A stretch of DNA of 64,000 bases from RGIG3002 sp964449325 (GTDB lineage Bacteria > Bacillota > Clostridia > Lachnospirales > Lachnospiraceae): NCBI GenBank assembly GCA_964449325.1, contig CAYUYJ010000005.1, positions 62,001 to 126,000 of the forward strand, in the 5' to 3' direction. The translations under genes were made by a program, and so were the position numbers. Position 1 is the first letter of the stretch, and every line of letters starts with the position of its first letter. Positions 8,081 through 17,695 of this stretch are shown here, piece after piece. Below the pieces are notes generated by a model. The model made no database searches and had not been told where the DNA came from. It saw only the letters and a program-made list of their open reading frames with translations.

Positions 8081-9091
8081 ATGTCAGAATATGTCAATGT
8101 TGCGGTAGATGCAATGGGCGGGGACAACGCACCCGGTGAAATTGTGAAAGGTGCTATAGAAGCAGTACAGGAAAGCAGCAAAATCAAAGTGTTTCTTGTT
8201 GGAAAAGAAGAGCCGATTCAGGCAGAACTGAAAAAATATCAATATGATGAAAAACAGGTAGAAATTGTTCCGGCAGAAGAGATTATTGAAACGGCAGAGC
8301 CTCCGGTTATGGCAATTCGGAAAAAGAAAGATTCTTCAATTGTGAAAGCACTGAATCTGGTAAAAGAGGGTACTTGTGATGCGTATGTATCTGCCGGAAG
8401 TACAGGGGCTACTCTGGTAGGCGGTCAGGTTATTGTGGGAAGAATTAAGGGTGTGGAGCGTCCGCCTTTAGCACCGATGATTCCTACAGCAAAGGGAGCT
8501 TCTCTTTTGATTGACTGTGGCGCAAATGTAGATGCAAGACCTTCCCATTTGGTACAGTTTGCTAAAATGGGCTCGGTATATATGGAAAGTGTTGTAGGAG
8601 TAAAAAATCCTAAAGTGGCGATTGTGAATATCGGTGCTGAGGAAGAAAAAGGAAATGCACTTGTAAAAGAGACCTTTCCGCTTTTGAAAAACTGTCCCGA
8701 TATCAATTTTATAGGAAGTATTGAAGCAAGGGATATTCCGGCAGGAGATGCGGATGTGATTGTTTGTGAGGCATTTGTCGGAAATGTGATTTTGAAAATG
8801 TATGAAGGTGTAGGCGGTGTCCTGATTAAGAAAGTAAAAGAAGGGATGATGACTTCTCTTCGCAGCAAAATCGGTGCATTGCTTGTGAAACCGGCTCTGA
8901 AAAAAACATTAAAGGCTTTTGATTTAGAAGCCTATGGCGGAGCACCGTTACTTGGCTTAAACGGGCTTGTAGTAAAAACTCATGGAAGCAGTAAAGCAAT
9001 TGAAATCAAAAATTCTGTTCTTCAGTGTATTGCATTTAAGGAACAGAAGATTAATGATAAAATAAAAGAAAAAATTACTTTAGAGGATTAA
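8081..9091 (+). CDS. plsX: Phosphate acyltransferase PlsX
   Basis: Makes acyl-phosphate from acyl-ACP, the entry to phospholipid synthesis through PlsY. 336 aa; VAVDAMGGDNAPGEIVKGA at the N-terminus and VSAGSTGATLVGG are diagnostic. ATG 8081 is preferred over the ATG at 8075 because the AGGAGG at 8069-8074 directly abuts the latter. acpP follows, encoding its substrate carrier. Confidence 0.96.
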   Translation: MSEYVNVAVDAMGGDNAPGEIVKGAIEAVQESSKIKVFLVGKEEPIQAELKKYQYDEKQVEIVPAEEIIETAEPPVMAIRKKKDSSIVKALNLVKEGTCDAYVSAGSTGATLVGGQVIVGRIKGVERPPLAPMIPTAKGASLLIDCGANVDARPSHLVQFAKMGSVYMESVVGVKNPKVAIVNIGAEEEKGNALVKETFPLLKNCPDINFIGSIEARDIPAGDADVIVCEAFVGNVILKMYEGVGGVLIKKVKEGMMTSLRSKIGALLVKPALKKTLKAFDLEAYGGAPLLGLNGLVVKTHGSSKAIEIKNSVLQCIAFKEQKINDKIKEKITLED

Positions 9092-9110
9092 AAAGGAGCA
9101 GAGTAATAAA

Positions 9111-9341
9111 ATGGAATTTGAAAAGCTGAAAAAAGTAATTGCAGAGGTTTTGAATGTGGACCCGGAAGAAATTACAATGGAATCTACGTTCACGGATGAT
9201 TTAGGTGCCGATTCTTTAGACGTTTTCCAAATTATTATGGGAATCGAGGAGGAATTTGATATTGAGATTCCGGCAGAAGAAGCAGAAAATATTACAACGG
9301 TTGAAGAAGCAGTTGAACTAATTAAAAATGCAGTAAATTAG
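9111..9341 (+). CDS. acpP: Acyl carrier protein
   Basis: 76 aa, acidic, helical, with the phosphopantetheine attachment site in GADSLD (Ser35). AAAGGAG lies 12 nt upstream. It carries acyl chains for fatty-acid and phospholipid synthesis and is co-transcribed with plsX. Confidence 0.97.
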   Translation: MEFEKLKKVIAEVLNVDPEEITMESTFTDDLGADSLDVFQIIMGIEEEFDIEIPAEEAENITTVEEAVELIKNAVN

Positions 9342-9352
9342 TCAGAGAGTTT

Positions 9353-9382
9353 AAAAGCGCCGCTGCCAAGCGGCGCTTTTTT
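9353..9382 (+). terminator. Terminator between acpP and rnc
   Basis: AAAAGCGCCGC pairs with GCGGCGCTTTTTT around TGCCAA; a very stable GC-rich stem with a T-run. It probably lowers, rather than abolishes, read-through into rnc-smc-ftsY, since no obvious promoter separates them. Confidence 0.92.
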
Positions 9383-9415
9383 GAGAGTAGAAAAGCTGAA
9401 AGGACAAGGCTGTTT

Positions 9416-10114
9416 ATGAATAAAAAATATCCCGACGAGTTGTTGGAGGAAAAAATCGGATACTGTTTTCAGAATAAAGAATTGTTAAAACAGGCATTAA
9501 CACACAGCTCTTATGCCAACGAGAGAAGAATCAATAAATGTGAAGATTACGAAAGACTGGAATTTTTAGGTGATGCGGTTTTAGAAATGGTTTCCAGTGA
9601 TTTTTTGTTTCATGAACATCCGGACATGCCGGAAGGGAAAATGACGAAAACAAGAGCTTCCATGGTATGTGAGCAGTCCCTTGCCATCTGTGCAAGAGAC
9701 TTGGAACTGGGGAAATATTTATATCTCGGTAAAGGGGAAGAGATGACCGGTGGAAGAGAACGGGATTCCATTATTGCGGACGTATGTGAAGCACTGATAG
9801 GTGCCATTTATATAGATGGGGGCTTTGAAAAAGCGAAAGCCCATATTCATCGGTTTGTTTTATCGGATTTGGAGGATAAGCAGCTTTTTATGGACAGTAA
9901 GACCATTTTGCAGGAAATGGCTCAGAAAAAAGCAAAAGAGGTTATTTATAAGCTGATTCGGGAAACGGGACCGGAGCATGACAAGCTTTTTGAAGTGGAA
10001 CTTTGGATTGAGAACGAGAAAATAAGCGAAGGCGCAGACCGTTCCAAAAAGGCGGCAGAACAGCGTGCAGCATATGAGGCGGTGCGCATTTTAAAGAACA
10101 AATGGGTGGAGTAA
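9416..10114 (+). CDS. rnc: Ribonuclease III
   Basis: Cleaves double-stranded RNA, including rRNA precursors. 232 aa with the catalytic signature ERLEFLGDAVLE, a second acidic site in DVCEALIGAIY, and a C-terminal dsRNA-binding domain (about 160-230) ending in GADRSKKAAEQRAAYEAV. smc starts 4 nt after the stop, the usual rnc-smc-ftsY arrangement. Confidence 0.96.
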   Translation: MNKKYPDELLEEKIGYCFQNKELLKQALTHSSYANERRINKCEDYERLEFLGDAVLEMVSSDFLFHEHPDMPEGKMTKTRASMVCEQSLAICARDLELGKYLYLGKGEEMTGGRERDSIIADVCEALIGAIYIDGGFEKAKAHIHRFVLSDLEDKQLFMDSKTILQEMAQKKAKEVIYKLIRETGPEHDKLFEVELWIENEKISEGADRSKKAAEQRAAYEAVRILKNKWVE

Positions 10115-10118
10115 GGTT

Positions 10119-13100
10119 ATGTATTTAAAAAGTATCGAGGTACATGGATTTAAGTCCTTTGCCAATAAAATCAATTTTCAGTTCCATACGGGTATTACCG
10201 GTATTGTTGGCCCTAACGGAAGTGGAAAAAGTAACGTTGCCGATGCTGTAAGATGGGTACTTGGTGAACAGAGAATCAAGCAGCTTCGTGGAGCATCCAT
10301 GCAGGATGTCATTTTTTCCGGTACGGAAATGCGTAAGCCTTTGGGCTATGCTTATGTGGCAATTACATTGGATAATTCCGACCACCAGCTTGCCATTGAT
10401 TATGACGAAGTGACGGTTTCCAGAAGACTGTATCGTTCCGGTGAAAGTGAATATATGATTAACGGAACCATTTGTCGTTTGAAGGATGTGAACGAACTGT
10501 TTTACGATACCGGTATCGGTAAGGAAGGTTATTCCATTATCGGACAGGGTCAGATTGATAAAATCTTAAGCGGAAAGCCGGAGGAACGTCGGGAATTATT
10601 TGATGAGGCGGCAGGAATCGTAAAATTCAAAAGAAGAAAGTATGCGGCACAGAAGAAGTTAGAAGATGAACAGCAAAACCTTGTGCGTGTGAAGGATATT
10701 TTGGCGGAACTGGAAAAACAGGTCGGACCGTTGGAGAAACAATCTGAGACAGCTAAGGTTTATTTGAAGAAAAAAGAAGAATTGAAAACACTGGATGTGA
10801 ATATGTTCCTGTTGGAAAATAATCGTTTGCGGGAGCAGTTACAGGGTGTAGAAGAAAAGTACAATATTGCCAGCGGGGATTTGGAGGAAACCAATGCCCG
10901 CTATGAAGGTATTAAAGAAGAATATGAGAATATCCAGAATGAAATCGAGAGTCTGGATGAAAAGATAGAAAATGCAAGAAACAATCTTTCCGATACCGGA
11001 TTGATGCGTGGAAAGCTGGAAGGTGAAATCAATGTCTTAAAGGAGCAGATTCGTTCCGCAGAGGGAAATAAAGAGCATTTGAACAGTCGCCTTCAGAACG
11101 TACAGCATGAAATTGACTTAAAGAATGTAGATAAGGACGGAATTCTTGCTGATAAAAAAGAAATTGACGAACAGGTAGCTCAGATTCAGTCTGCCAGAGA
11201 TGCGGCAGGTCAGAAGCTGGAGGAAGTACAGAAAAAAATCGAGGAACTGAATAATAGTATTGAAGCAGGCAAAAATACGATTATTGATGCCCTGAACCAA
11301 AGAGCTACCATTAAATCACAAATGGGTCGTTTTGATACAATGATGGAACAGGTCAACATTCGAAAAGCGGAATTGACTTCTAGATTAGTAAGAGCAAAGT
11401 CTGATGAGGCAGAGCAGGAAGAACAGATTAAGCAACTGCAGGAACAGTTTGAAAGTATTAATGTTGTGATTCGGGAATTGAATGACAAGCAGACGCTTTT
11501 GGAGGAGCAGCTTTCCGGTATGCGAACTGCTCTTTCCGATAAAGACCAGAAACTGCGGGATATGCAGGTGGTATATCATCAGGAAAAGGCGAAGTTGGAA
11601 TCACTAGCTAACCTGACAGAGCGTTATGAAGGATACGGTGGCAGCGTCAAACGGGTTATGGAGCAGAAAGAGAACAATCCGGGCATTATTGGTGTCGTGG
11701 CAGATATTATTAAGGTAGAACCGAAATATGAAACCGCAATCGAAACCGCGCTTGGCGGAAATATCCAGAATATCGTAACGGATGATGAAGAAACTGCCAA
11801 GAAAATGATTGGCTTTTTAAAGAAGAACAAGGGAGGCCGCGCTACCTTCCTGCCACTTACCAGTATTAAAAATCCGCAGGAGTTTAAGACACCGGAGGTT
11901 TTATCCGAAAAAGGTGTGATTGATATGGCGGATGCACTTGTTAAGATTGATAAAAAGTACAAGGATGTTGCCAAGGCAATGCTGGGTCGGATCGTTGTCG
12001 TAGATAATGTGGATAATGCAGTGAAAATTGCAAGAAAGTTTGACTATGGTATTCGTATGGTAACGCTGGAAGGCGAGCTTCTTGTTCCGGGTGGTGCCAT
12101 CAGCGGTGGTGCTTTTAAGAACAACAGCAATCTCTTGGGAAGACGAAGAGAGATGGAAGAACTGGAGGCAAAAGTAAAGAAACAGCTTGCTGATATTGAC
12201 GCGCTGTTAGATGACATCGAAAGGACAAAAGAAGAACGTAATAAAATGAGGGTGGAGCTGGAGGAAACAAAAGCTACCCTGCAGGATAAGTTTATTGAGC
12301 AGAATACCGCCCGTCTGAATGTGATGCAGGCAGAGGAACGGAAAAGCGAAACCGAAGCCGGTTTTGGTGAATTAAAGAGCGAAGAGCAGGAAATCGAAAA
12401 GCAGATTCGGGAGATTGAAGAAGGAAAAGAAGCAATTCTCAAAGAACTTTCCGATTCTGAGCAGTTAGAGAAAAACGTGGATGCACAGATTCGGGAATTT
12501 CAGACCGAGTTGGATGAAAAACGAAGAGAAGAATCCGAGCAGACCGCCCAGACCTCCGAGTGGGATGTGGAGGTGGAAAAGATGCTTCAGAAGCAGGAAT
12601 TCCACCAGCAGAACGTAGATCGTATCGATGGAGAAATTCTAAGATTTACAAAGGAATTGGAAGAAATCAAAGAGGGGATTCTGAACAACGATACGGAGAT
12701 GGAACAAAAGAAAAATTCCATTGAAGAAATCGAAAAGACCATTGCAGCATCCCATGAAACCCAGTCCGATACGGAAATTAAGTTAAAAGAAGATATTACA
12801 AGAAGAGAAGAATTAAATACGAAGCAGAAAAACTTCTTTACCACCAGGGAAGAGATGGCTGAACGTATGACCGCTCTTGACAAGGAAGTGTATCGTCTGA
12901 ATGCCCAGAAGGAAAAGCTGGAGGATTCTATCGAATATCAGATTAACTATATGTGGGACGAGTATGAAATTACGCTTTCCGATGCGGCAACGCTTAGAAA
13001 TGAAGAAATGACCGATTTACCGGCAATGAAGAAGGAAATTTCTTCTTTGAAGGAGCAGATTAAGAAGTTAGGCGATGTTAACGTTAATGCAATCGAAGAT

Positions 13101-13679
13101 TATAAAAATCTCATGGAGCGCTACACTTTCTTAAAGACACAGCATGACGATTTGGTGGAAGCGGAAAAGACATTGGAAAATATTATCGAAGAGCTGGATA
13201 CCGCAATGCGTAAGCAGTTTAAAGAAAAATTTGCCGAAATCAGTTCCGAGTTTGATAAAGTATTTAAAGAACTGTTCGGAGGCGGAAAAGGTACGCTGGA
13301 GCTGATGGAAGATGAGGATATTCTGGAGGCAGGAATCCGCATTATCGCGCAACCGCCCGGAAAAAAACTGCAGAACATGATGCAGTTATCCGGTGGTGAA
13401 AAGGCATTGGCGGCAATTTCACTTTTGTTTGCGATTCAGAATTTAAAGCCTTCTCCGTTTTGTCTTCTGGATGAAATTGAGGCGGCACTTGATGATAACA
13501 ACGTTACCCGTTTTGCCAAATATTTACATAAGCTGACGAAGCATACCCAGTTTATTGTCATTACGCACAGGCGTGGTACGATGGAGAAAGCCGACCGCCT
13601 TTATGGTATTACGATGCAGGAGAAGGGCGTATCTACGCTTGTAAGTGTCAACTTGATTGACAAAGAATTGGACGATTAA
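10119..13679 (+). CDS. smc: Chromosome segregation ATPase SMC
   Basis: 1186 aa. Walker A GPNGSGKSN lies near residue 32; long coiled coils (about 170-500 and 690-1010) flank a hinge that includes GVVADIIKVEPKYETAIETA (about 520-660). The C-terminal head carries the LSGGEKALAAISLLFA signature and Walker B in CLLDEIEAALDD. It acts with ScpA and ScpB to compact and separate chromosomes. Complete and of normal length. Confidence 0.97.
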   Translation: MYLKSIEVHGFKSFANKINFQFHTGITGIVGPNGSGKSNVADAVRWVLGEQRIKQLRGASMQDVIFSGTEMRKPLGYAYVAITLDNSDHQLAIDYDEVTVSRRLYRSGESEYMINGTICRLKDVNELFYDTGIGKEGYSIIGQGQIDKILSGKPEERRELFDEAAGIVKFKRRKYAAQKKLEDEQQNLVRVKDILAELEKQVGPLEKQSETAKVYLKKKEELKTLDVNMFLLENNRLREQLQGVEEKYNIASGDLEETNARYEGIKEEYENIQNEIESLDEKIENARNNLSDTGLMRGKLEGEINVLKEQIRSAEGNKEHLNSRLQNVQHEIDLKNVDKDGILADKKEIDEQVAQIQSARDAAGQKLEEVQKKIEELNNSIEAGKNTIIDALNQRATIKSQMGRFDTMMEQVNIRKAELTSRLVRAKSDEAEQEEQIKQLQEQFESINVVIRELNDKQTLLEEQLSGMRTALSDKDQKLRDMQVVYHQEKAKLESLANLTERYEGYGGSVKRVMEQKENNPGIIGVVADIIKVEPKYETAIETALGGNIQNIVTDDEETAKKMIGFLKKNKGGRATFLPLTSIKNPQEFKTPEVLSEKGVIDMADALVKIDKKYKDVAKAMLGRIVVVDNVDNAVKIARKFDYGIRMVTLEGELLVPGGAISGGAFKNNSNLLGRRREMEELEAKVKKQLADIDALLDDIERTKEERNKMRVELEETKATLQDKFIEQNTARLNVMQAEERKSETEAGFGELKSEEQEIEKQIREIEEGKEAILKELSDSEQLEKNVDAQIREFQTELDEKRREESEQTAQTSEWDVEVEKMLQKQEFHQQNVDRIDGEILRFTKELEEIKEGILNNDTEMEQKKNSIEEIEKTIAASHETQSDTEIKLKEDITRREELNTKQKNFFTTREEMAERMTALDKEVYRLNAQKEKLEDSIEYQINYMWDEYEITLSDAATLRNEEMTDLPAMKKEISSLKEQIKKLGDVNVNAIEDYKNLMERYTFLKTQHDDLVEAEKTLENIIEELDTAMRKQFKEKFAEISSEFDKVFKELFGGGKGTLELMEDEDILEAGIRIIAQPPGKKLQNMMQLSGGEKALAAISLLFAIQNLKPSPFCLLDEIEAALDDNNVTRFAKYLHKLTKHTQFIVITHRRGTMEKADRLYGITMQEKGVSTLVSVNLIDKELDD

Positions 13680-13716
13680 GGAGCGAAAGCCCGGTGAGGC
13701 GTGGAAGGAGATTTTT

Positions 13717-14658
13717 ATGAGCGAAGAAAAGAAAGGCTTTTTCAGCAGATTAAAAGAAGGGCTTACAAAAACAAGAAACAATATTGTGCATGGTATTGAT
13801 GCGGTATTCAGTGGTTTTTCTTCCATTGATGAGGATTTTTATGAGGAACTGGAAGAAATATTAATTATGGGTGATATCGGTGTATCGGCAACCACGGAAA
13901 TTATAGAACGGTTGAAACAGCAGGTGAAGGAGAAGCATATTAAAGAACCGGCTGCCTGTAAGGAACTTCTGATTAACAGTATCAAGGAGCAGATGCAGGT
14001 AGGGGAAACAGCATATGAGTTTGAAGAGAAACAGTCGGTTGTGCTTGTTATCGGTGTAAACGGTGTGGGAAAAACCACTTCAGTAGGGAAACTGGCGGGT
14101 AAACTAAAGGCACAAAACCGCAAGGTATTACTGGCGGCAGCGGATACGTTCCGGGCGGCGGCAGGAGAGCAGCTTACCGAATGGGCGCATCGTGCCGGAG
14201 TAGATATTATCGGTGGAGCGGAAGGCTCTGATCCGGCAAGTGTGGTATTTGATGCGGTGACGGCAGCGAAAGCGAGAAATGTGGATGTGCTTTTGTGTGA
14301 TACGGCAGGAAGACTGCATAACAAAAAGAACCTGATGGAAGAACTGAAAAAAATGAATCGCATAATAGAGCGTGAATTTCCGAATGCACATCGGGAAAAT
14401 CTGATTGTACTTGACGGAACAACCGGTCAGAATGCACTGGTACAGGCAAAACAGTTCAGTGAGGTTGCGGATTTGACAGGAATAATCCTGACGAAGATGG
14501 ATGGTACGGCAAAGGGAGGAATCGCAGTAGCGATACAATCCGAATTGAAAGTTCCGGTTAAGTACATCGGGGTAGGAGAGTCTATTGATGATTTGCAGAA
14601 GTTTGATTCCGACCAGTTTGTGAATGCGCTATTTGACATAGAAGAAAAAAGTGAGTAG
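13717..14658 (+). CDS. ftsY: Signal recognition particle receptor FtsY
   Basis: GTPase that docks ribosome-SRP complexes at the membrane. 313 aa; N domain (1-95), then the G domain with GVNGVGKTTSVGKLAG, DTFRAAAGEQL, DTAGRLHNKKNLM and TKMDGTAKGG. The acidic A domain is nearly absent, as in many Firmicutes. ATG 13717 follows GGAAGGAG; the upstream open frame overlaps smc and is not FtsY-like. Its partner Ffh is encoded at 19.1 kb. Confidence 0.96.
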   Translation: MSEEKKGFFSRLKEGLTKTRNNIVHGIDAVFSGFSSIDEDFYEELEEILIMGDIGVSATTEIIERLKQQVKEKHIKEPAACKELLINSIKEQMQVGETAYEFEEKQSVVLVIGVNGVGKTTSVGKLAGKLKAQNRKVLLAAADTFRAAAGEQLTEWAHRAGVDIIGGAEGSDPASVVFDAVTAAKARNVDVLLCDTAGRLHNKKNLMEELKKMNRIIEREFPNAHRENLIVLDGTTGQNALVQAKQFSEVADLTGIILTKMDGTAKGGIAVAIQSELKVPVKYIGVGESIDDLQKFDSDQFVNALFDIEEKSE

Positions 14659-14753
14659 ACTGAATAGGAAAGAAAAAAGAAAGTCATAGAAAAGTCGACA
14701 AATACTAGGTGAAAATTGGCTGCACGAAAAAGCAGCGGAAACGAGGATTTGAC

Positions 14754-15974
14754 ATGGAAGAAATGCTGACACTTGAAAAGTTTGAAGAAGCATCGGAAAC
14801 AGTACATCGTGTGACACAGGAAACAAAGCTTGTTTTCAGTGATTATTTCAGTAATCAGACCGGAAATAAAGTGTATTTAAAACCGGAAAATATGCAGCTT
14901 ACCGGAGCTTATAAACTGCGTGGTGCTTATTACAAAATCAGTACCTTATCGGAGGAAGACAGGCAAAAAGGACTTATTACCGCTTCCGCAGGAAATCATG
15001 CGCAGGGTGTAGCTTATGCGGCGAAATGTTATGGGGTAAAAGCAACCATTGTAATGCCCATGACTACACCGCTTATGAAAGTAAACCGTACAAAGAGTTA
15101 TGGCGCTGAGGTAGTACTTCACGGGGATGTGTATGATGAGGCATGCGCTCATGCCTATGAACTTGCTAAAGAGCACGGTTATACGTTTATTCATCCGTTT
15201 GATGACCTGACGGTAGCAACCGGACAGGGAACGATTGCCATGGAAATTTTTAAGGAACTGCCTTTGGTAGATTACATATTAGTACCGATTGGCGGTGGTG
15301 GATTGGCAACCGGTGTGTCCACGCTGGCAAAATTGTTGAATCCGAATATTAAAGTAATCGGTGTGGAGCCGGCAGGTGCCGCCTGCTTGAAGGCATCCGT
15401 AAAGGAAGGGAAAGTGGTAACTTTACCGGGAGTAAATACTATTGCGGATGGTACAGCGGTAAAGACGCCTGGAACGAAAATTTTTCCGTATTTACAGAAA
15501 AATCTGGATGATATTATTACAGTACCGGATGAAGAACTGGTTGTGTCGTTCCTGGACATGGTAGAGAATCATAAAATGGTAGTGGAAAATTCGGGGCTTC
15601 TGACTGTGGCTGCATTGAAGCATTTGGACGTTAAGAATAAAAAAATTGTTTCGATTTTAAGTGGTGGAAACATGGATATTATTACGATGTCTTCTGTGGT
15701 ACAGCAGGGACTTATTTTCCGTGACCGTATCTTTACGGTATCTGTGCTGCTTCCTGATAAGCCGGGTGAATTGTCAAGAGTTGCGGATGTGATTGCCAGA
15801 GAAAACGGTAATGTTATTAAGCTGGAGCATAATCAGTTTGTTTCCATAAACAGGAATGCGGCGGTAGAACTTCGGATTACGCTGGAGGCATTCGGTACAG
15901 AGCACAAAGAGCAGATTATCAAGGCTTTGGAGAAGGAAGGATATCGTCCAAGAGTGGTTACGACAAATATTTAG
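14754..15974 (+). CDS. ilvA: Threonine ammonia-lyase (threonine deaminase) with ACT domain
   Basis: PLP enzyme converting threonine to 2-oxobutyrate. 406 aa; the PLP lysine is in TGAYKLRGAYYKI, the glycine loop in GGGGLATG, and SAGNHAQGVAYAA is typical of the family. Residues about 330-406 form one ACT domain (FTVSVLLPDKPGELSRVADV). One short ACT domain fits the TdcB/catabolic-like subgroup found in clostridia better than the two-domain biosynthetic IlvA, so the symbol is approximate. ATG 14754 follows GAGGA. No T-box is seen upstream. Confidence 0.88.
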   Translation: MEEMLTLEKFEEASETVHRVTQETKLVFSDYFSNQTGNKVYLKPENMQLTGAYKLRGAYYKISTLSEEDRQKGLITASAGNHAQGVAYAAKCYGVKATIVMPMTTPLMKVNRTKSYGAEVVLHGDVYDEACAHAYELAKEHGYTFIHPFDDLTVATGQGTIAMEIFKELPLVDYILVPIGGGGLATGVSTLAKLLNPNIKVIGVEPAGAACLKASVKEGKVVTLPGVNTIADGTAVKTPGTKIFPYLQKNLDDIITVPDEELVVSFLDMVENHKMVVENSGLLTVAALKHLDVKNKKIVSILSGGNMDIITMSSVVQQGLIFRDRIFTVSVLLPDKPGELSRVADVIARENGNVIKLEHNQFVSINRNAAVELRITLEAFGTEHKEQIIKALEKEGYRPRVVTTNI

Positions 15975-16000
15975 AAAATGATTTGCAGAGAATAAAAAGA

Positions 16001-16057
16001 GCGGCAGAAGACTGCTGCGGATGATAGAGAAAAGAATCCTGAACAGGGTTCTTTTTT
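16001..16057 (+). terminator. Hairpin plus terminator after ilvA
   Basis: First hairpin GCGGCAG-AAGA-CTGCTGC at 16001-16018. Then GAATCC (16034-16039) pairs with GGGTTC (16046-16051), followed by a run of six T. The second is the terminator proper. Confidence 0.7.
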
Positions 16058-16198
16058 CAATGTTTCATGTTTTAACGGAATATAATTCTCATGTCTTGAA
16101 AAATGATATGGATAAGGGGAAAAAGTTTGTAAAAAATAAGAAATGAAAAGAGAAGAAAAAGCGGGATTTATTAAGATGTGAAAGGGATAAGAGGAGGA

Positions 16199-16232
16199 GT
16201 ACAGAATCACAAAGCAGGCTGTGATTCTGTAC
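16199..16232 (+). promoter_or_regulatory. Perfect 13-bp hairpin upstream of the YitT gene
   Basis: GTACAGAATCACA (16199-16211) pairs perfectly with TGTGATTCTGTAC (16220-16232) around an 8-nt loop. No T-run follows, and the YitT start at 16246 is 13 nt away with GGAAAGGA in between. GAGGAGGAG lies just before the 5' arm. It may be an RNA regulatory or stabilising hairpin, or a dyad operator. Confidence 0.6.
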
Positions 16233-16245
16233 GGAAAGGATAAAG

Positions 16246-17145
16246 ATGGAAGAAAAGAAAAAATATGAAGAAAATTATATAGAAAAGAAATCGTTAAAAA
16301 GAAGAATCCGGGATTATATGATGATGACAGCTGCTTCTTTTCTTTATGCGGTAGCGGTAGCACTTTTTATAGATCCGAACAATCTTGCACCGGGTGGTGT
16401 TACGGGTATTGCCATTATCATTAATCGGTTAAGCGGCATGGAAACGGGAACATTAATCTTTTTTATCAATATTCCGATTGTATTGCTTGGCTTTTGGAAA
16501 TTCGGATGGCGATTTATGTTGTCAACATTTTATTGCGTTATGTTAACTTCTTTATTTACGAATATATTGTCGCCTTTTGGGGCAGCAACACAGGATACTT
16601 TATTGGCAGCCATTGCAGGCGGTTCTTTGGTGGCAATTTCTTTGGGATGCGTTTTTAAGTGCGGTGCTACAACCGGCGGAACGGATATCATAATCAAATT
16701 ATTGCGGCAGCGTTTTCCGCATTTGCGGACAGGTGCGCTTTTTATGCTGACAGATGCAACCATTGTCTCGATTTCGGCTTTTGTATTCCGTGACTTGGAT
16801 GCTGCGTTGTATGCGGGAATTGCGGTAGTCATTACTTCTCTTGTAATGGATGTAGTACTGTACGGAAGAGACGGAGCAAAGATGATTCATATTATCAGTG
16901 ATTATGCCGATACGATTACAGTAAGATTATTGGAAGAACTGGATGTGGGGGTAACACATATCGAAGGCGCCGGAGCTTACAGCGGAAAAGAAAAAAAGGT
17001 GATTTTTTGTGTGGTTCGTAAAACGCTGGCGCCAAGAGTGGAACAGATTGTGAAGGAAGAAGACCCACTTGCATTTATGATTATATCCGGTGCGACGGAA
17101 ATATTTGGAGAAGGGTATAAAAGCTATTTTAGCGAAAAACTCTGA
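16246..17145 (+). CDS. YitT family membrane protein (DUF161/DUF2179)
   Basis: 299 aa. A charged N-terminus (1-22) is followed by about five or six membrane segments (25-205) with NLAPGGVTGIAIIINRL and GCVFKCGATTGGTDIIIKLL, hallmark YitT repeats. The C-terminal ~85 residues form a soluble DUF2179 domain (GVTHIEGAGAYSGKEKKVI), proposed to bind a small ligand. Function is not established for the family. GGAAAGGA supports ATG 16246. Confidence 0.88.
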   Translation: MEEKKKYEENYIEKKSLKRRIRDYMMMTAASFLYAVAVALFIDPNNLAPGGVTGIAIIINRLSGMETGTLIFFINIPIVLLGFWKFGWRFMLSTFYCVMLTSLFTNILSPFGAATQDTLLAAIAGGSLVAISLGCVFKCGATTGGTDIIIKLLRQRFPHLRTGALFMLTDATIVSISAFVFRDLDAALYAGIAVVITSLVMDVVLYGRDGAKMIHIISDYADTITVRLLEELDVGVTHIEGAGAYSGKEKKVIFCVVRKTLAPRVEQIVKEEDPLAFMIISGATEIFGEGYKSYFSEKL

Positions 17146-17163
17146 TTTTGACAGACAAAACTG

Positions 17164-17472
17164 TTAAGAGTGCAGAGAGGTTTCGCGTTCAAAATAATAG
17201 ATAACGTTTGAGGGCGGTATGTTTTGCAGATATTTTTCGAAAATCATACGGCTCTCTTTATTTATAGTTATTTCTTTGCCGGAAAAGTCCAAAAGCTTAT
17301 AGGGAGCGGCAGTATCAGAGGTCGGGGAAAGCAGTAAGATTCCGTCGGAATTGCTGCCAAAATTGCGATAGCCGAAGGAACGGAGTAATTCCAAGGTTAA
17401 AGGTACTTCGTTTTTTGCGGAATCGAAAACCAGATATTCTTTTTCGGCTTCATGATATTTGCTGAGTGTCAT
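17164..17472 (-). CDS. Hypothetical protein
   Basis: 102 aa on the minus strand, convergent with the YitT gene. Reading the minus strand, AAAGGAG lies 6 nt before ATG 17472, good evidence of a real gene. Soluble mixed alpha/beta sequence with LTLELLRSFGYRNFG and LLLSPTSDTAAPYKLLDFSG; no family recognised. It is divergent from the AraC regulator at 17696 across a 223-nt AT-rich gap that must hold both promoters, so it may be controlled by that regulator (inference). Confidence 0.72.
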   Translation of the reverse strand: MTLSKYHEAEKEYLVFDSAKNEVPLTLELLRSFGYRNFGSNSDGILLLSPTSDTAAPYKLLDFSGKEITINKESRMIFEKYLQNIPPSNVIYYFERETSLHS

Positions 17473-17695
17473 AGGTGCTCCTTTCTGCTTTTTTATTAGT
17501 TCATAAACAGCTAAATGTTACATTGTGACGAATTTTGTATCTGTATATGAATTATAGCAAGCATTTTCTAATATATAAATAATAATAATTGCTTGTAATA
17601 TTGCAAAAAATGCTGTACGCTATTTTCTATAGAACTGTAAGATTGAATTTACAGATGAATTATAGAATGGAAAAACAGGGAGAAAGGACAGAAAT
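17473..17695. other. Divergent intergenic region
   Basis: 223 nt, very AT-rich, between the minus-strand hypothetical and the AraC regulator. Repeated near-copies of AATTATAG/GAATTATAGAAT occur around 17550 and 17655 (TGAATTATAG in both), spaced about 105 nt. They could be binding sites for the regulator. No consensus promoter is certain. Confidence 0.35.

Noticed and set aside
11118..13378. Minus-strand open frames across smc
   Set aside because: Shadows of the coding strand; low-complexity S/F/L composition and no start signals.
14659..14753. T-box leader before the threonine deaminase gene
   Set aside because: 95 nt with no T-box sequence and no antiterminator; too short.
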